NCBI RefSeq assembly: GCF_000247815.1
Contig: NC_021674.1
Coordinates: 14,893,562 to 14,957,561 of the forward strand
Length of the DNA: 64,000 bases
Origin: Ficedula albicollis
Taxonomy: Eukaryota; Chordata; Aves; Passeriformes; Muscicapidae
Direction: 5' to 3'
Below, piece by piece: positions 54,301 to 64,000 of the stretch. The notes below the pieces were generated by a model, which worked only from the letters and a program-made list of their open reading frames with translations, had not been told where the DNA came from and made no database searches. How positions within the stretch are numbered: the stretch's first letter is position 1; every line of letters starts with the position of its first letter. The translations under genes were made by a program, and so were the position numbers.

Positions 54301-55505
54301 TGTGAGAGCAAGGAGGTCTAGCCTACTTTGTAGGATTTTGTAAAGTATAGAGGGAAAATGATCTCATTCATTCTCCTTCTGAACTTTTCAACTCCTGAGA
54401 AAATGATTCTGCATCCAGCCTAAACAGAAGTGAAATGTTTCAGCTGCTTTGATTGCAGCACCATGTTGTCTGGGAAACACAGGCTTAGAGAAGGTATAGA
54501 TCAGGCTCTCTTAGGGTATCATTAAACACCTTTTGCATGACAGACTTGAGTACCAGGAAAGAGCAGTTTCCATGGGCACAGGGAAATTCAGAAACTGATC
54601 TAAACACAAAGAATGCCCAGAGGCTGTCAAAACCATTGTGATTTATACCACCACTTGATCTTCTCCACATGTTAGCCAAAAAAAACCAAAAAACATTTGC
54701 TGGACTCTCCCATGTGGAGTGTTCTACTTTAACACCCTTAGATTCTTTGGTATCATCATGAAGTTACCAATGGAGCAAACATTACCAACTGATAACAGAA
54801 GTTAAGAAAAAAGAACACAAAGAATATAGGAGAGGGGATTGCTATATTTATGTCAGAGTAATCTTTCCTCTGCCATAGATGACACCTTCATCAATTCCTC
54901 TTTGCACACACAAACGACACATTCACCCCCAGTTACATATACTGGGGGACTCCACTGAGGTGGAGTATCTGGTATCACTGTCTCTGATACCAGCCTTTTC
55001 CTGCTGATAGAAGTAATTTGGTGTTGCTCAGAGCAACAGAATTCTGGGGAGGTGCTGAGAGTTGTTTCACCCCACCGAGAGTTCTGAAAGGCCACAGGAT
55101 AAGACTTAGATCAACTTTTGGGTGGTCAGAATAATCACTCATTCCTGAAAACCAAGGCAGCATTTGTTAATGCTCATCTACTTCAAACTTTTTAAAACTC
55201 TCCATTTCTTTGTTTGTCTAGAAAAACTCTAGATGAGAGAATATGGATAAGGCAAAACTTCCAACAGTACAAATTAGCTCATACTATTATAGGATCAGCA
55301 TATACGTACCTGGGGTAAAAAGTGCAAATTTCCTCAGCAGCCTTTAGAAAAACCAGGGTTGGGGATTTTAGTACCAAAATGCTGGAAAATCCTGTTTTGG
55401 AAGTGTACAAGTGAATAGCAGCAGCACAGAATTTAAAACTTGAGAAAAAATACAGACACCTCCAAAATGACTCAATTTTGCAGCCCTAAATGTATAGAGA
55501 GAGAT

Positions 55506-55561
55506 TTAATCTAATCTAAACTCTAAACTAATCTAACCTAATTTAATCTACTCTAAATTTA
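55506..55561. repeat. Degenerate TCTAA-type pentamer tract
   Basis: TAATCTAATCTAAACTCTAA is followed by similar CTAA and CTAAT words for about 55 bases. This is an old, interrupted short tandem repeat. Confidence 0.7.
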
Positions 55562-55750
55562 ACATGTCTTCTGTTTCTATTGTTGAAATCTTAAACATTG
55601 AATAAAGGCTTCTAGTTTGGCCTTACCATGCATTAAACATGACAGATTCTGCTTTCAATCATGCTAACATTAAAAAAAGGCCAACAGCCATAACGATTTC
55701 AGCCTGGGTTTAGAATTGTTTAACAACATACAGAGCAATGACAGAACAGC

Positions 55751-55873
55751 TGCACTTAAGAATATAGCACCCCCAAACTGAAAAATCCCACCATGGAAAC
55801 AGAATAAAAAATGTGCACTTAAGAATATAGCACCCCAAAAAAAAAAATCCCACCATGGAAACAGAATAAAAAA
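55751..55873. repeat. Tandem duplication, 63-bp unit
   Basis: Copies at 55751-55813 and 55814-55873 share TGCACTTAAGAATATAGCAC and CCACCATGGAAACAGAATAA. They differ where copy 1 has AAACTG and copy 2 has a pure A run. The second copy ends at the start of the 108-bp duplication that follows. Confidence 0.93.
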
Positions 55874-56089
55874 TTATTAACATGATTTGTTCTCCCTGTC
55901 ATTTAAAAAGAGACTTGTTTTTCCAAATTTAAGAAAGCTAAGATCTTAGAAACAAAAACTGCTTTATGCCAAGTAGTTTAGTTATTAACATGATTTGCTC
56001 TCCCTGCCATTTAAAAAGAGACTTGTTTTTCCAAATTTAAGAAAGCTAAGATCTTAGAAACAAAAACTGCTTTATGCCAAGTAGTTTAG
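55874..56089. repeat. Tandem duplication, 108-bp unit
   Basis: Copies at 55874-55981 and 55982-56089 share TTATTAACATGATTTG and TTTATGCCAAGTAGTTTAGT. They differ at GTTCTC/GCTCTC and CTGTCA/CTGCCA. Confidence 0.95.
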
Positions 56090-56207
56090 TTTAGTTCTGC
56101 CTATGCAGAAGCTGTAGCATTTAGCATATAAGCAGAAGCTCCTTCCACACTCCAGGAAAATCAGGAATCACCTCAGAGAAAAATCTCATGTAGTTCTGGA
56201 TATCCTG

Positions 56208-56264
56208 TCTTTCAGGACATTTAATAACTTTCCTCTCTTTCAAGACATTAATGACTTTCACAAT
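56208..56264. repeat. Imperfect direct repeat, about 28 bp
   Basis: TCTTTCAGGACATTTAATAA and TCTTTCAAGACATTAATGAC, each followed by CTTTC, stand 28 bases apart. This is an older and more diverged duplication than its neighbours. Confidence 0.65.
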
Positions 56265-56734
56265 TATGTTTAAACCAGAATGATCACAATCAGGCCAGTG
56301 CATTTTTTCATAAGGACAAAGAATTAACTACTCACCATACCAGCAGTCAATTTTATGTGAAGGAAAAGGTAAGTAACTATTTTCATGAAATCAAATCATG
56401 AGTTATAATGCCGAAATTAGAGTGGAACAGTTCACAGATGTGATCTCAATCAGTCAATTAAAAAAATAAAAGGAAAATGATAGAGGTATAAGAGGTGTCC
56501 CTGATGCTTTCTCAAGTCCTGTCTACTGAAGTGCTGCTCAAATGAACTCTACAATACAGCCAGCCAAGACCTTAATTTACTTAAACAATTCGACTTAAAT
56601 AATTTATTTTCAAGAAATGCTGTTCTGTTTAAGCAAGAGTTTTTCCTATGAACTTTATTGTTCAGGTAGAAAATTTAGTTTCCAGATAAATCTCTCCTGA
56701 AGAAGAAATTCCCCTTCTCTTCCACAGCAAAAAC

Positions 56735-56913
56735 CCAAATTGAAACAACAACAAAAAACCAACCAAAAAACCCCAAAAAACCAACCAACCAATCCACCCA
56801 AAAAACCAAACAAAACAACAACAAAAAAACAACCAAAAAACCAACCAACCAATCCACCCAAAAAAGCAAACCAAATCAAAACAAATGAAAAAAACAAACC
56901 AAATCAAAACAAA
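56735..56913. repeat. A/C-rich low-complexity tract with nested duplications
   Basis: The tract is made of CAA, CCAA and poly-A words. Within it CCAACCAACCAATCCACCCA occurs at 56781 and 56841 (60-bp offset), and CAAACCAAATCAAAACAAAT occurs at 56867 and 56895 (28-bp offset). The open frames through it on both strands are compositional. Confidence 0.88.
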
Positions 56914-57589
56914 TGTACAGTAAAATGAAACTGTGGAATAACAAAGCCACTGTATAAGACATGGTACTTCTGCAATGCCTAAATTTACCAAAATATATTA
57001 ATAAAAATCTTACAATAACTATGAGTACAGATTCTATTTTCCAACAATCTCCTAAACTTCAATTTTTTGGAATTTTGGGGATAGATTCTTCTGCAGTCTC
57101 AGTTTTTTCCATGATAAGTAGTTGTCTCAGGCCACGCACACACAAAAAATTCACAGGCTAATTATTTTTCATACAGCCATACCTCATACTTATCTACTTC
57201 TGCAGAAACAAGATTTTAAATACACTCCTTTCTGCCATGTATGCCTTTAAAATTTTCTCTTTAAATGCTGCTAAATGCTTTGGGCTACAAAAAGAGACCC
57301 CAAATTTATAAAGATGCTCTTTATTAGTCTAAACACAAATTACAGTAGCCAAAAAATTGTATCCAGGTTTTGTTTTTCTGTCAAAATCCAGCATTTCACA
57401 AAACCTCAGACTATCAAATTTTCTGGGCAGCTTTAATGAAAACTTCAACCTTTAGCTCCAGAATATGTTTGTGTCTTCCTCGGGAAACAGCGCACTAAGA
57501 TGAAACCTCCAGTTATCCTTTTCTTTCAGCAGACAAAGTTTAAGAGGATTTTATGTTCTTCTGATCATTCAGACGTAGCAGTATGAGGC

Positions 57590-58270
57590 AGAGGTTGCCT
57601 TCAGACCTTGTGAGCCAAAGCCTGTCTCCTGCAAAACAGAACTGACCCACCAGCAGGATACGGCTTAACCATGGCACAGCTCACAAAGGCAGGCCAGTCT
57701 CACCTGGGGAGGGCCTTGAGCTGCTGGAAGACAAGGCAGTGACAGCTCTGCCCTCATTTTCATGAGTGACAGCTGTGGAAAATGCTGCTGCAGTGGTCAG
57801 GGCAGTGCTGCCCAGCAGGGCCGAGGCATGCACCGACTCCCAGGTGCTGGACTAGGCTCCATCAGTTCACAGTCTTGCTACCAGCCTGGCAAAGCCCTCC
57901 TCAGCTTCTCAAAGGCTGGGCACGTTCACAAGCCCTGCTCATGGGCTACTTCTGTGTCACTGGGCACTCCCTACTGCTTTCTTTAGGAGTGATCGAGCTA
58001 CAAGCGACCAAACCTTTAGGAGTGATCGAGCCACAAGCGACCAGACCTTCACTGGTGTGCTGAGGATTGTGTCCATCCTTTGAGAAGGTTGGAGAAATGG
58101 CACTTGGTGCAAAGGCTGGGCATTTGGCTACAGAATTGGCATCAATTCAGGAGAGCATCAGATGCAATGACCTGCTCATGGAGCTCTCTGTGGAGGCCCA
58201 TTGGCACCAAGAGCCTAAAACTGGCATACCAGATGCTTTTGAGGAGCACACAAAAGAGAGAACTTGAGAT
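57590..58270. other. Unidentified GC-richer segment in intron 4
   Basis: This stretch stands out from its AT-rich surroundings by GC content and has several overlapping 60-97 codon plus-strand frames. I do not recognise any protein family in them, and no splice structure or polyadenylation signal fits a gene. It could be a fragment of an unnamed repeat or processed sequence. Confidence 0.35.
57981..58046. repeat. Tandem duplication, 33-bp unit
   Basis: CTTTAGGAGTGATCGAGC begins copies at 57981-58013 and 58014-58046, and ACAAGCGACCA follows in both. Two single-base differences are visible. Confidence 0.9.
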
Positions 58271-59380
58271 ATATCTTCAGTTAATTGAGATAAATTCAGA
58301 GAGGGGGAAATACCTGGCACAGATAGAGAAAGAAATGCATAAAACATTCTTCAGATTGTCTCTACATACATGAAATGAGAAAGTGGAGATCCGCTTTATG
58401 TCTGACCTGTTCTTTTGTTGCATTTTCAAGGTTACCATTAATCAATTCTCATTAGACCAGCAACATCACCAAATGGGTTGAGGTTCTAATAACCATTGCC
58501 TAAACCAAGAGAGTTAATCTGAGATATGCAGAACTTGGGTTCCTCAATGCAAACCCAGGGAAACTTTAGTTAATTGTATACATGATTTGCATATTTGTAC
58601 CCAGAGCACTTGGGAATGAAAGATGTCATATGCTTTTTTTCCCCCTTGATATACTGACACTGCATTTAATTCTGAACATTTCACAAACACACAAAAAAAA
58701 AATCTCAATCACATCTTACTTTTGCTTGTATGTATTTCTGTGCACAGAGGGTTTTCCTGATGCATGAGAAAAGGTGATGAACTTTCCACAGAAAATATAA
58801 AAATAACATCAGTGGCACAGTCAAAGAGCTCTGCACAATTTTCCATAGTTGATGATTAGTTGATTTAAGACACAGTGAGTTGGAAAATTAATCTTTTTCA
58901 AATTTATAATACGAACATAAACAAGAGCAAGTACTTTACTAAGCTTTTCTACAGATTTGGAAATAATCATCAGTTTAGTATCAGGATTTTATAATCTATT
59001 TTATGCCAGGATAAGCACAAGTGGGTTTTGTTGCTGTTTTCCTTTCCTCCTGTCAGGGAAAAAAAGACAGCTTTTTACATACCACAGCTGACTAGAATTC
59101 AAGCATCAAAGTTTAATTCCTGAGAATCTTCTCTATTAGTAATAATGAAGAAGTGGTGGGGTGACCAAACTCTCAGGTGGGACCTCTGCAGATTATTTGA
59201 ACATTTGATACAATTCAAGTGACAAATCCTGAAGAAAGAAACGCCAATAACTTCTGCCAGCCCTATTCTAAAGCACCACAAGCAAACCCCTAATTCCTTC
59301 AACTAAGCTAACTCCATTGATGTGGAAAAGTGATAAAATAATAGCTCGTGCAAATGAAGAGAGAAGAAGCAAATAGCTTC

Positions 59381-59488
59381 ATTAACCTCAATTCCTACTG
59401 TTTTTTTTTTCTTTTAAACAACAGGTAGTGTCCAGATTAACCTCAATTCCTACTGTTTTTTTTCTTTTAAACAACAGGTAGTGTCCAA
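59381..59488. repeat. Tandem duplication, 55 and 53 bp copies
   Basis: ATTAACCTCAATTCCTACTG begins each copy (59381-59435 and 59436-59488), and CTTTTAAACAACAGGTAGTG is common to both. They differ mainly in T-run length and just after GTGTCCA. Confidence 0.94.
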
Positions 59489-62400
59489 GTAGGTACACAA
59501 ACTTTCAGAAGAAAGTCAAGACAGAACAGAAACTACCACTGCTCAGTGTAACCTTTCCTCACTGATCATTTCCAAAGGATGGTCAGAGAGGAACTCATGG
59601 TCTGCCCTCACAGCATTTGAGAAAATATCTTTGATAAACAATTCACACAGCTCAGAACTTGCTACAGTTTGGCTTGATCTCCAAAACATGTCCCATAACA
59701 CCAGTAGCTTAAAATACATCAGTGCTTCAAGGTTTAAAGCAAAGACTTCTGAGACGTGTGTAAAGCGTGCAAGTATTTCTGCTTGTAAAATGGAGATGGA
59801 AATTTCTGGAGGAAACTCTTCCAAATCCTAGCTCAGAGTTCTTCAATTCCTGATCACATAAACACCAAAGTAAAACTTTACTTTCTCTAAATAGAGGTCA
59901 GCTACAAACCCTGAATTTCTGCAAAATTTGAGTTTGCACTCAAGTTTCTTACATCTGATGCGACCCTGTCTGTCCCCCTTCAGTCGTGACAGGTCACAGT
60001 TACAATTAATGTACCACGAGATACATTACCAGACATGAATATTGCCCTAGTAGAAGTAGCTGTGTAAATTACTGATCATCTCTCTTGATCAGCTGGCAAG
60101 GACAAATCCAATCCTAGCAGGGCATAGAGGACCCCTGAACAAACAGGATTCCAACACTTCCGTCTGACAGTGACAGCAGCAGCTGCTGTACATCCCCACT
60201 TCCCAAAGCTCTGGGGAACCACATCTTCAGAAATGTCTCCACCTGCTTCTTCCCCCTTCCTTAATTAAATTGCAAAGAGTAAATAAGAAATACAGCACAC
60301 GGAACATTTTGATGCCCCTCAATGAATCTATTGGTCATTTTAAGGCAGTACTAAGATATTTTAAATCAAGGTCTTTGCTCCAGGCTCTGCACATCTTCAG
60401 TCAATATGGCTTTGTAGGACACTTTACACACGGACAAAGCCCAGAAATATACAGTAGGAGTCCAACTTTTAACCAGACTCAGATTATTTGTCTAAAAAAA
60501 AGACATGTTTCAGCAGTAGAAACTGAATTTCAAATAACAAATATTGTGCCTGGATTTTGGCAGTTAAACTAAAAAACAAAGCTAAAATTTGCTCTCAGGT
60601 TTATGAAGAAACTCAGACCCTTTTCCTGAAAAAACTTAAGATGTTATTAAATGCTGACAGAGAAAAAAAATTAATTTTAAAGGGCAGTTGTAACAGTAAA
60701 CCAAACAATGACTGCTATTAGACAGTTTTACATGTTCCACAACTTGTTTAGTTCTAATTCAAGTCAAGGGGGGAAAAAAAAAGAAAAAAAAAGTCTAACA
60801 AACAAGAGGTTGGCTAGCTTGGGATAAAATATTTGATTTGTGGGAGAGCTAGATAAGTATTATTTTTGTGAGAATATTATGCATCTGTATAAGGTAGTGA
60901 AATGATGATGCTGAATCTTGGTCACCTTCACTGGAACCAGAGGGTAGGTAATACCCAGCAGGAACAACTCTCAGTTTATATCACTTATAATCCAGTTAAC
61001 AATAAATTAGGCTTGACCAAAACCATAACAAAGCCTTTCCTATAAATGAGATTTTAAAATGTTTACTCTGTAATCTCCAAGGAGCCACTAAAAATCACTG
61101 CTGTTGCAGGCCCTGCTAAAACCTGGTCCAGTTCAGTAAACCATATTATTCTGTGTATGGGGAAAACTACACCACTCTGAAAGTAATTTTTGCCTTGGGG
61201 ATAATTAAATGCATATTGTACCCTAAAGTTACAGCACCAGGAAGCTTTAGCATATTGAGCTACTTTAATTAGAAAGCATTTTACATATTTCTTAGCCCCA
61301 GTTTGTTGTCTTAAACATGCTGGTGAAAAATGTTAGGGTGGCTAAAATTCCTATTTTTTACTTTGCTTAAGGCGCTGTTTATAAACATTACAATGAATCA
61401 GGCCATTGGAGCCAGAACTTCTCACTTACAGACTGGGGAGTAGTTTCTACTTACACTCTTCAAAGCAAGCCCTCTAATCCTTGTGTTTTAGAGGACTTTG
61501 CTACATACTAAATACTCAGTCACTGCATGCCAGGGACACACCAGGAACAGCACAGGAAAAAAAAAAACCAGCTGATCAAGCTCCCTCTTAACCAGTGACT
61601 GTGTGAAACTCTATCATGACTATGCAACCCAACAATTTGCATTAGCTGGATCTTTTTAGAAATCTGTATGTTTCTGCATTATTAATGGAATATAGTAATA
61701 TTAAATGAAACAGAAAGGTAAAGACCTCTGGGGTATGCATATGAAAAAAGGAATATGAAAGTGTGGAGGAATCAACTTCCTCCCTCACGGGTGAGCACAG
61801 ACCATAGCAGTTCATAGCACTCCCCTCCAAGCTAGGCACTCTCTTCACATTAACATGGCTTGATTCACATCACCTCCCCTCCATCCTCTTTTCACAGAAA
61901 ACACCTATTAAAGAACAGAATCAAAGCCTATTTTTGGAATGCTTATCAGAGAAGACACTTGAGACTCCTGACCATAAGCAAGCAGTGCAAAGAAGGTGTT
62001 GAAATGACATTTTAAATTAGGTACCGATTTGGCTTTATGTCCTGGGATGAATACAAAATATTACCTATAAAGGCAGCAGAATGTAGTGGAGGTAAGTACA
62101 GGAGTGTCCATCTGAGCCCAGGAAAGCAGCCCCAGGCTGACAGGGCATGGTTACAGCAGGAAAGCAGGGCAGAGAAATGATATCCTGCCCATTCCACTGC
62201 TAAGCTGACCATAAATATGTTAAAACCCATTTTGAGACCACCAAGACTAGGCACCCCGGACAGCTGTTCTCATTCCTCCTCTGCCCTACTTTGTACACTC
62301 CTAAATCACAAAGATAGCTGCTCTGAATTAAATACAGCCCGTGAATTTTAGGAGGGCTGAAAAGAATGATAGATTGCAATTTATATGCTGCACGATACCT

Positions 62401-62842
62401 TCAGTTTAATTGGACGTGTGTACTTGATGTTTCTTTCAAATCAGCTCTAACTGTAGATGGATTCAAATGGCCAGCCAGCCATCTGATCAGAATGCAAATT
62501 AAAATACAATGAAAGAATGTGAGATGTTCACATTGATCGTGCAGATTTGACCCATCAAAGGGGAATTCAGAGCCATTCAATATCCTTACACTGGTGTGTT
62601 CAAGTGGTTGGATCCAAGATTTTGAAACCTGATCACTACCTCCAGCAATTTCTGAAGGAGAAAAAATTGCTACTGAAGAGACAACTAAGTAAAAAAATAT
62701 AGGTAAAGAGAAACAGAGACTTATGGAAGGAGAACCAGCTTTAAAAAAAATATAGTCAGATCTGGTTTTGTCATTCAGGCCGGTATAGCCTTAGGAAATT
62801 GCCTCTGCTCTTTGTGCCTGGATTTCTGGTGTCTGCAGAAGA

Positions 62843-62999
62843 TGGATAAGATGGTTCTAAGCCTTATACTGTTGTGGATAAGATGGTTCTAAGCCTTGTA
62901 CTATTGTGGTACCTAGACACAAACTTACCATTTCAATGGATAAGATGGTTCTAAGCCTTATACTGTTGTGGTACCTAGACACAAACTTACCATTTCATG
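62843..62999. repeat. Triplication with unequal units, 32 and 62 bp
   Basis: TGGATAAGATGGTTCTAAGC begins at 62843, 62875 and 62937. The first copy stops after 32 bases, while the second and third continue through GGTACCTAGACACAAACTTA. Copies 1 and 3 read TATACTGTTG, while copy 2 reads TGTACTATTG. Confidence 0.94.
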
Positions 63000-64000
63000 G
63001 TTTTTTGGAGGGATGGAAAGCCCAACACTCCCTGTTAGTTTTAAATCACATACCATTTGTGCTTATAACCAGAGTCAGCAGATTTTCAGATAGTTGGCTC
63101 AGACGTTACAGCCTGAACCAGGCTGCATTTTGAGACAGGAGATACTACACTAAATGAAAAAGCAAAGGTTTTGCTGATGCTGTAGCTTAATACCATATTA
63201 AAGCCACTAAGCAAAGAATACTTTTATATCAGAATGATGTACTTCATGTATTACATTTAGTACCACATCTCCTTGATTGCAGATGTTTATACAGAATTTT
63301 CTTTCTCCTGGTAATTAGATGTTCAGTTATTTTTAAAATTAAATACAGAAAATTTAAAACACTGTACAGTTAGAAACTGTAAACCGTATAAGTGCTCCAG
63401 AGTGCAGAGAATAAGAGAATAAGCCTAACTTTGCTTTCCTCTGCTGTTAATAGAAAGCAAGTTTAACTCAGTCTTGATCAAAGAATGAAGACATTTATCA
63501 TGCCTTTTTAAAAAAAATTACAAACCCAACCAAACAAAAAAATCGCAGAGCATAAAAAAAGGCTGAATCTCATTGAGAGGCTATTTTCTTTTCAACATTT
63601 CCTTGAACTTTGAACCATGTAAATGGACAGATAGCTGGAAAACAAAATGCAAGTTTTCCTTAAATTTGTTAAGTCCTTACACAGCCCGAAAAACAGCTGC
63701 AAACCTCAGCCTAATCACTGAAACATTTGAATCAGAAGTATTTCTATTGCTACAGCACCTTCAAGAAACAGCCCTGTATTAAGACACTACTCCTCCTCCC
63801 CCATTATCCCAGACTTCTGGGATCGACATGGAGAAGGATCACCACTTTCATCAGGTTGATATGCATGTACCTGCCTTATGCACCAGCACAGAAATGGAGC
63901 ACACTCTGTTCAAACATCTCATTAGGCGTTTGCAGATGTGGCCAGGTGTCAGCAGCAGCAGCAGGATGAAACGCTGGGCTGTGCTGCGGCGGTGGCATGT

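Larger units (their letters stand above)
27694..64000 (-). other. ALK: ALK intron 4, 3' part (at least 36.3 kb)
   Basis: Everything upstream of exon 5 on the minus strand to the window edge appears to be a single intron. The expected exon 4 (about 202 bp in human, central first MAM domain, recalled) was looked for among minus-strand frames by its expected motifs and not found, so it probably lies beyond 64000; human intron 4 is far larger than this. The content is one long decayed CR1, two shorter CR1 pieces and many local tandem duplications, listed separately. The stretches 27870-30900, 42481-44189, 45836-49570, 51800-55500 and 63000-64000 show nothing I can identify. The last 60 bases become richer in GC, with a short CAG run at 63950-63963. 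Confidence 0.75.

Noticed and set aside
56655..56991. Hydrophobic minus-strand frames resembling a membrane protein
   Set aside because: The W, F, L and V-rich composition comes from the A/C-rich low-complexity tract read on the opposite strand.
63940..64000. GC-richer end of the window as ALK exon 4
   Set aside because: The minus-strand translation shows none of the expected MAM1 residues and no donor site in the right phase; the sequence is also cut by the window edge.

Overview
This is vertebrate, almost certainly avian, nuclear DNA that is nearly all intronic. The bird assignment rests on six CR1 LINE fragments with the typical avian CR1 3' end and on one short solo LTR of avian ERV type. 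No bacterial, phage or organellar feature is present. Nearly all open frames are short chance frames.

The only gene I can support is ALK (anaplastic lymphoma kinase receptor), on the minus strand. Two coding exons are clear. One (27566-27693) encodes the end of the first MAM domain. The next (1150-1281) encodes the LDL-receptor class A module. Their lengths (128 and 132 bp), splice phases and protein similarity match human ALK exons 5 and 6 as I remember them. Positions 1-1149 are therefore the start of intron 6, 1282-27565 is all of intron 5 (about 26.3 kb), and 27694-64000 is the downstream part of intron 4. Exon 4 was not found and probably lies beyond the right edge. The signal peptide, second MAM, glycine-rich, EGF-like, transmembrane and kinase parts are all outside the window.

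Layout: 1-8 kb holds exon 6 and plain intron. At 8089-8893 there is an uninterrupted run of 805 G flanked by a direct repeat of about 30 bp, most likely a sequencing or assembly artefact. 9-20 kb is intron with a solo LTR near 14 kb and one strong hairpin. 20-32 kb holds four CR1 pieces, one of them a 1.15 kb decayed reverse-transcriptase-to-3'-end copy, plus exon 5. From 20 kb onward, and densely from 32 kb to 63 kb, the intron carries at least 15 local direct tandem duplications or triplications, with units from 32 to 976 bp. Many units are 50-70 bp and several pairs are nearly identical. Two more CR1 fragments lie at 44.2 and 45.2-45.8 kb.

The main observation beyond the gene is this concentration of young, head-to-tail duplications in one half of the window, some with mosaic structure. 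Whether they are real or partly assembly error needs read-level checking. I found no convincing new gene system.
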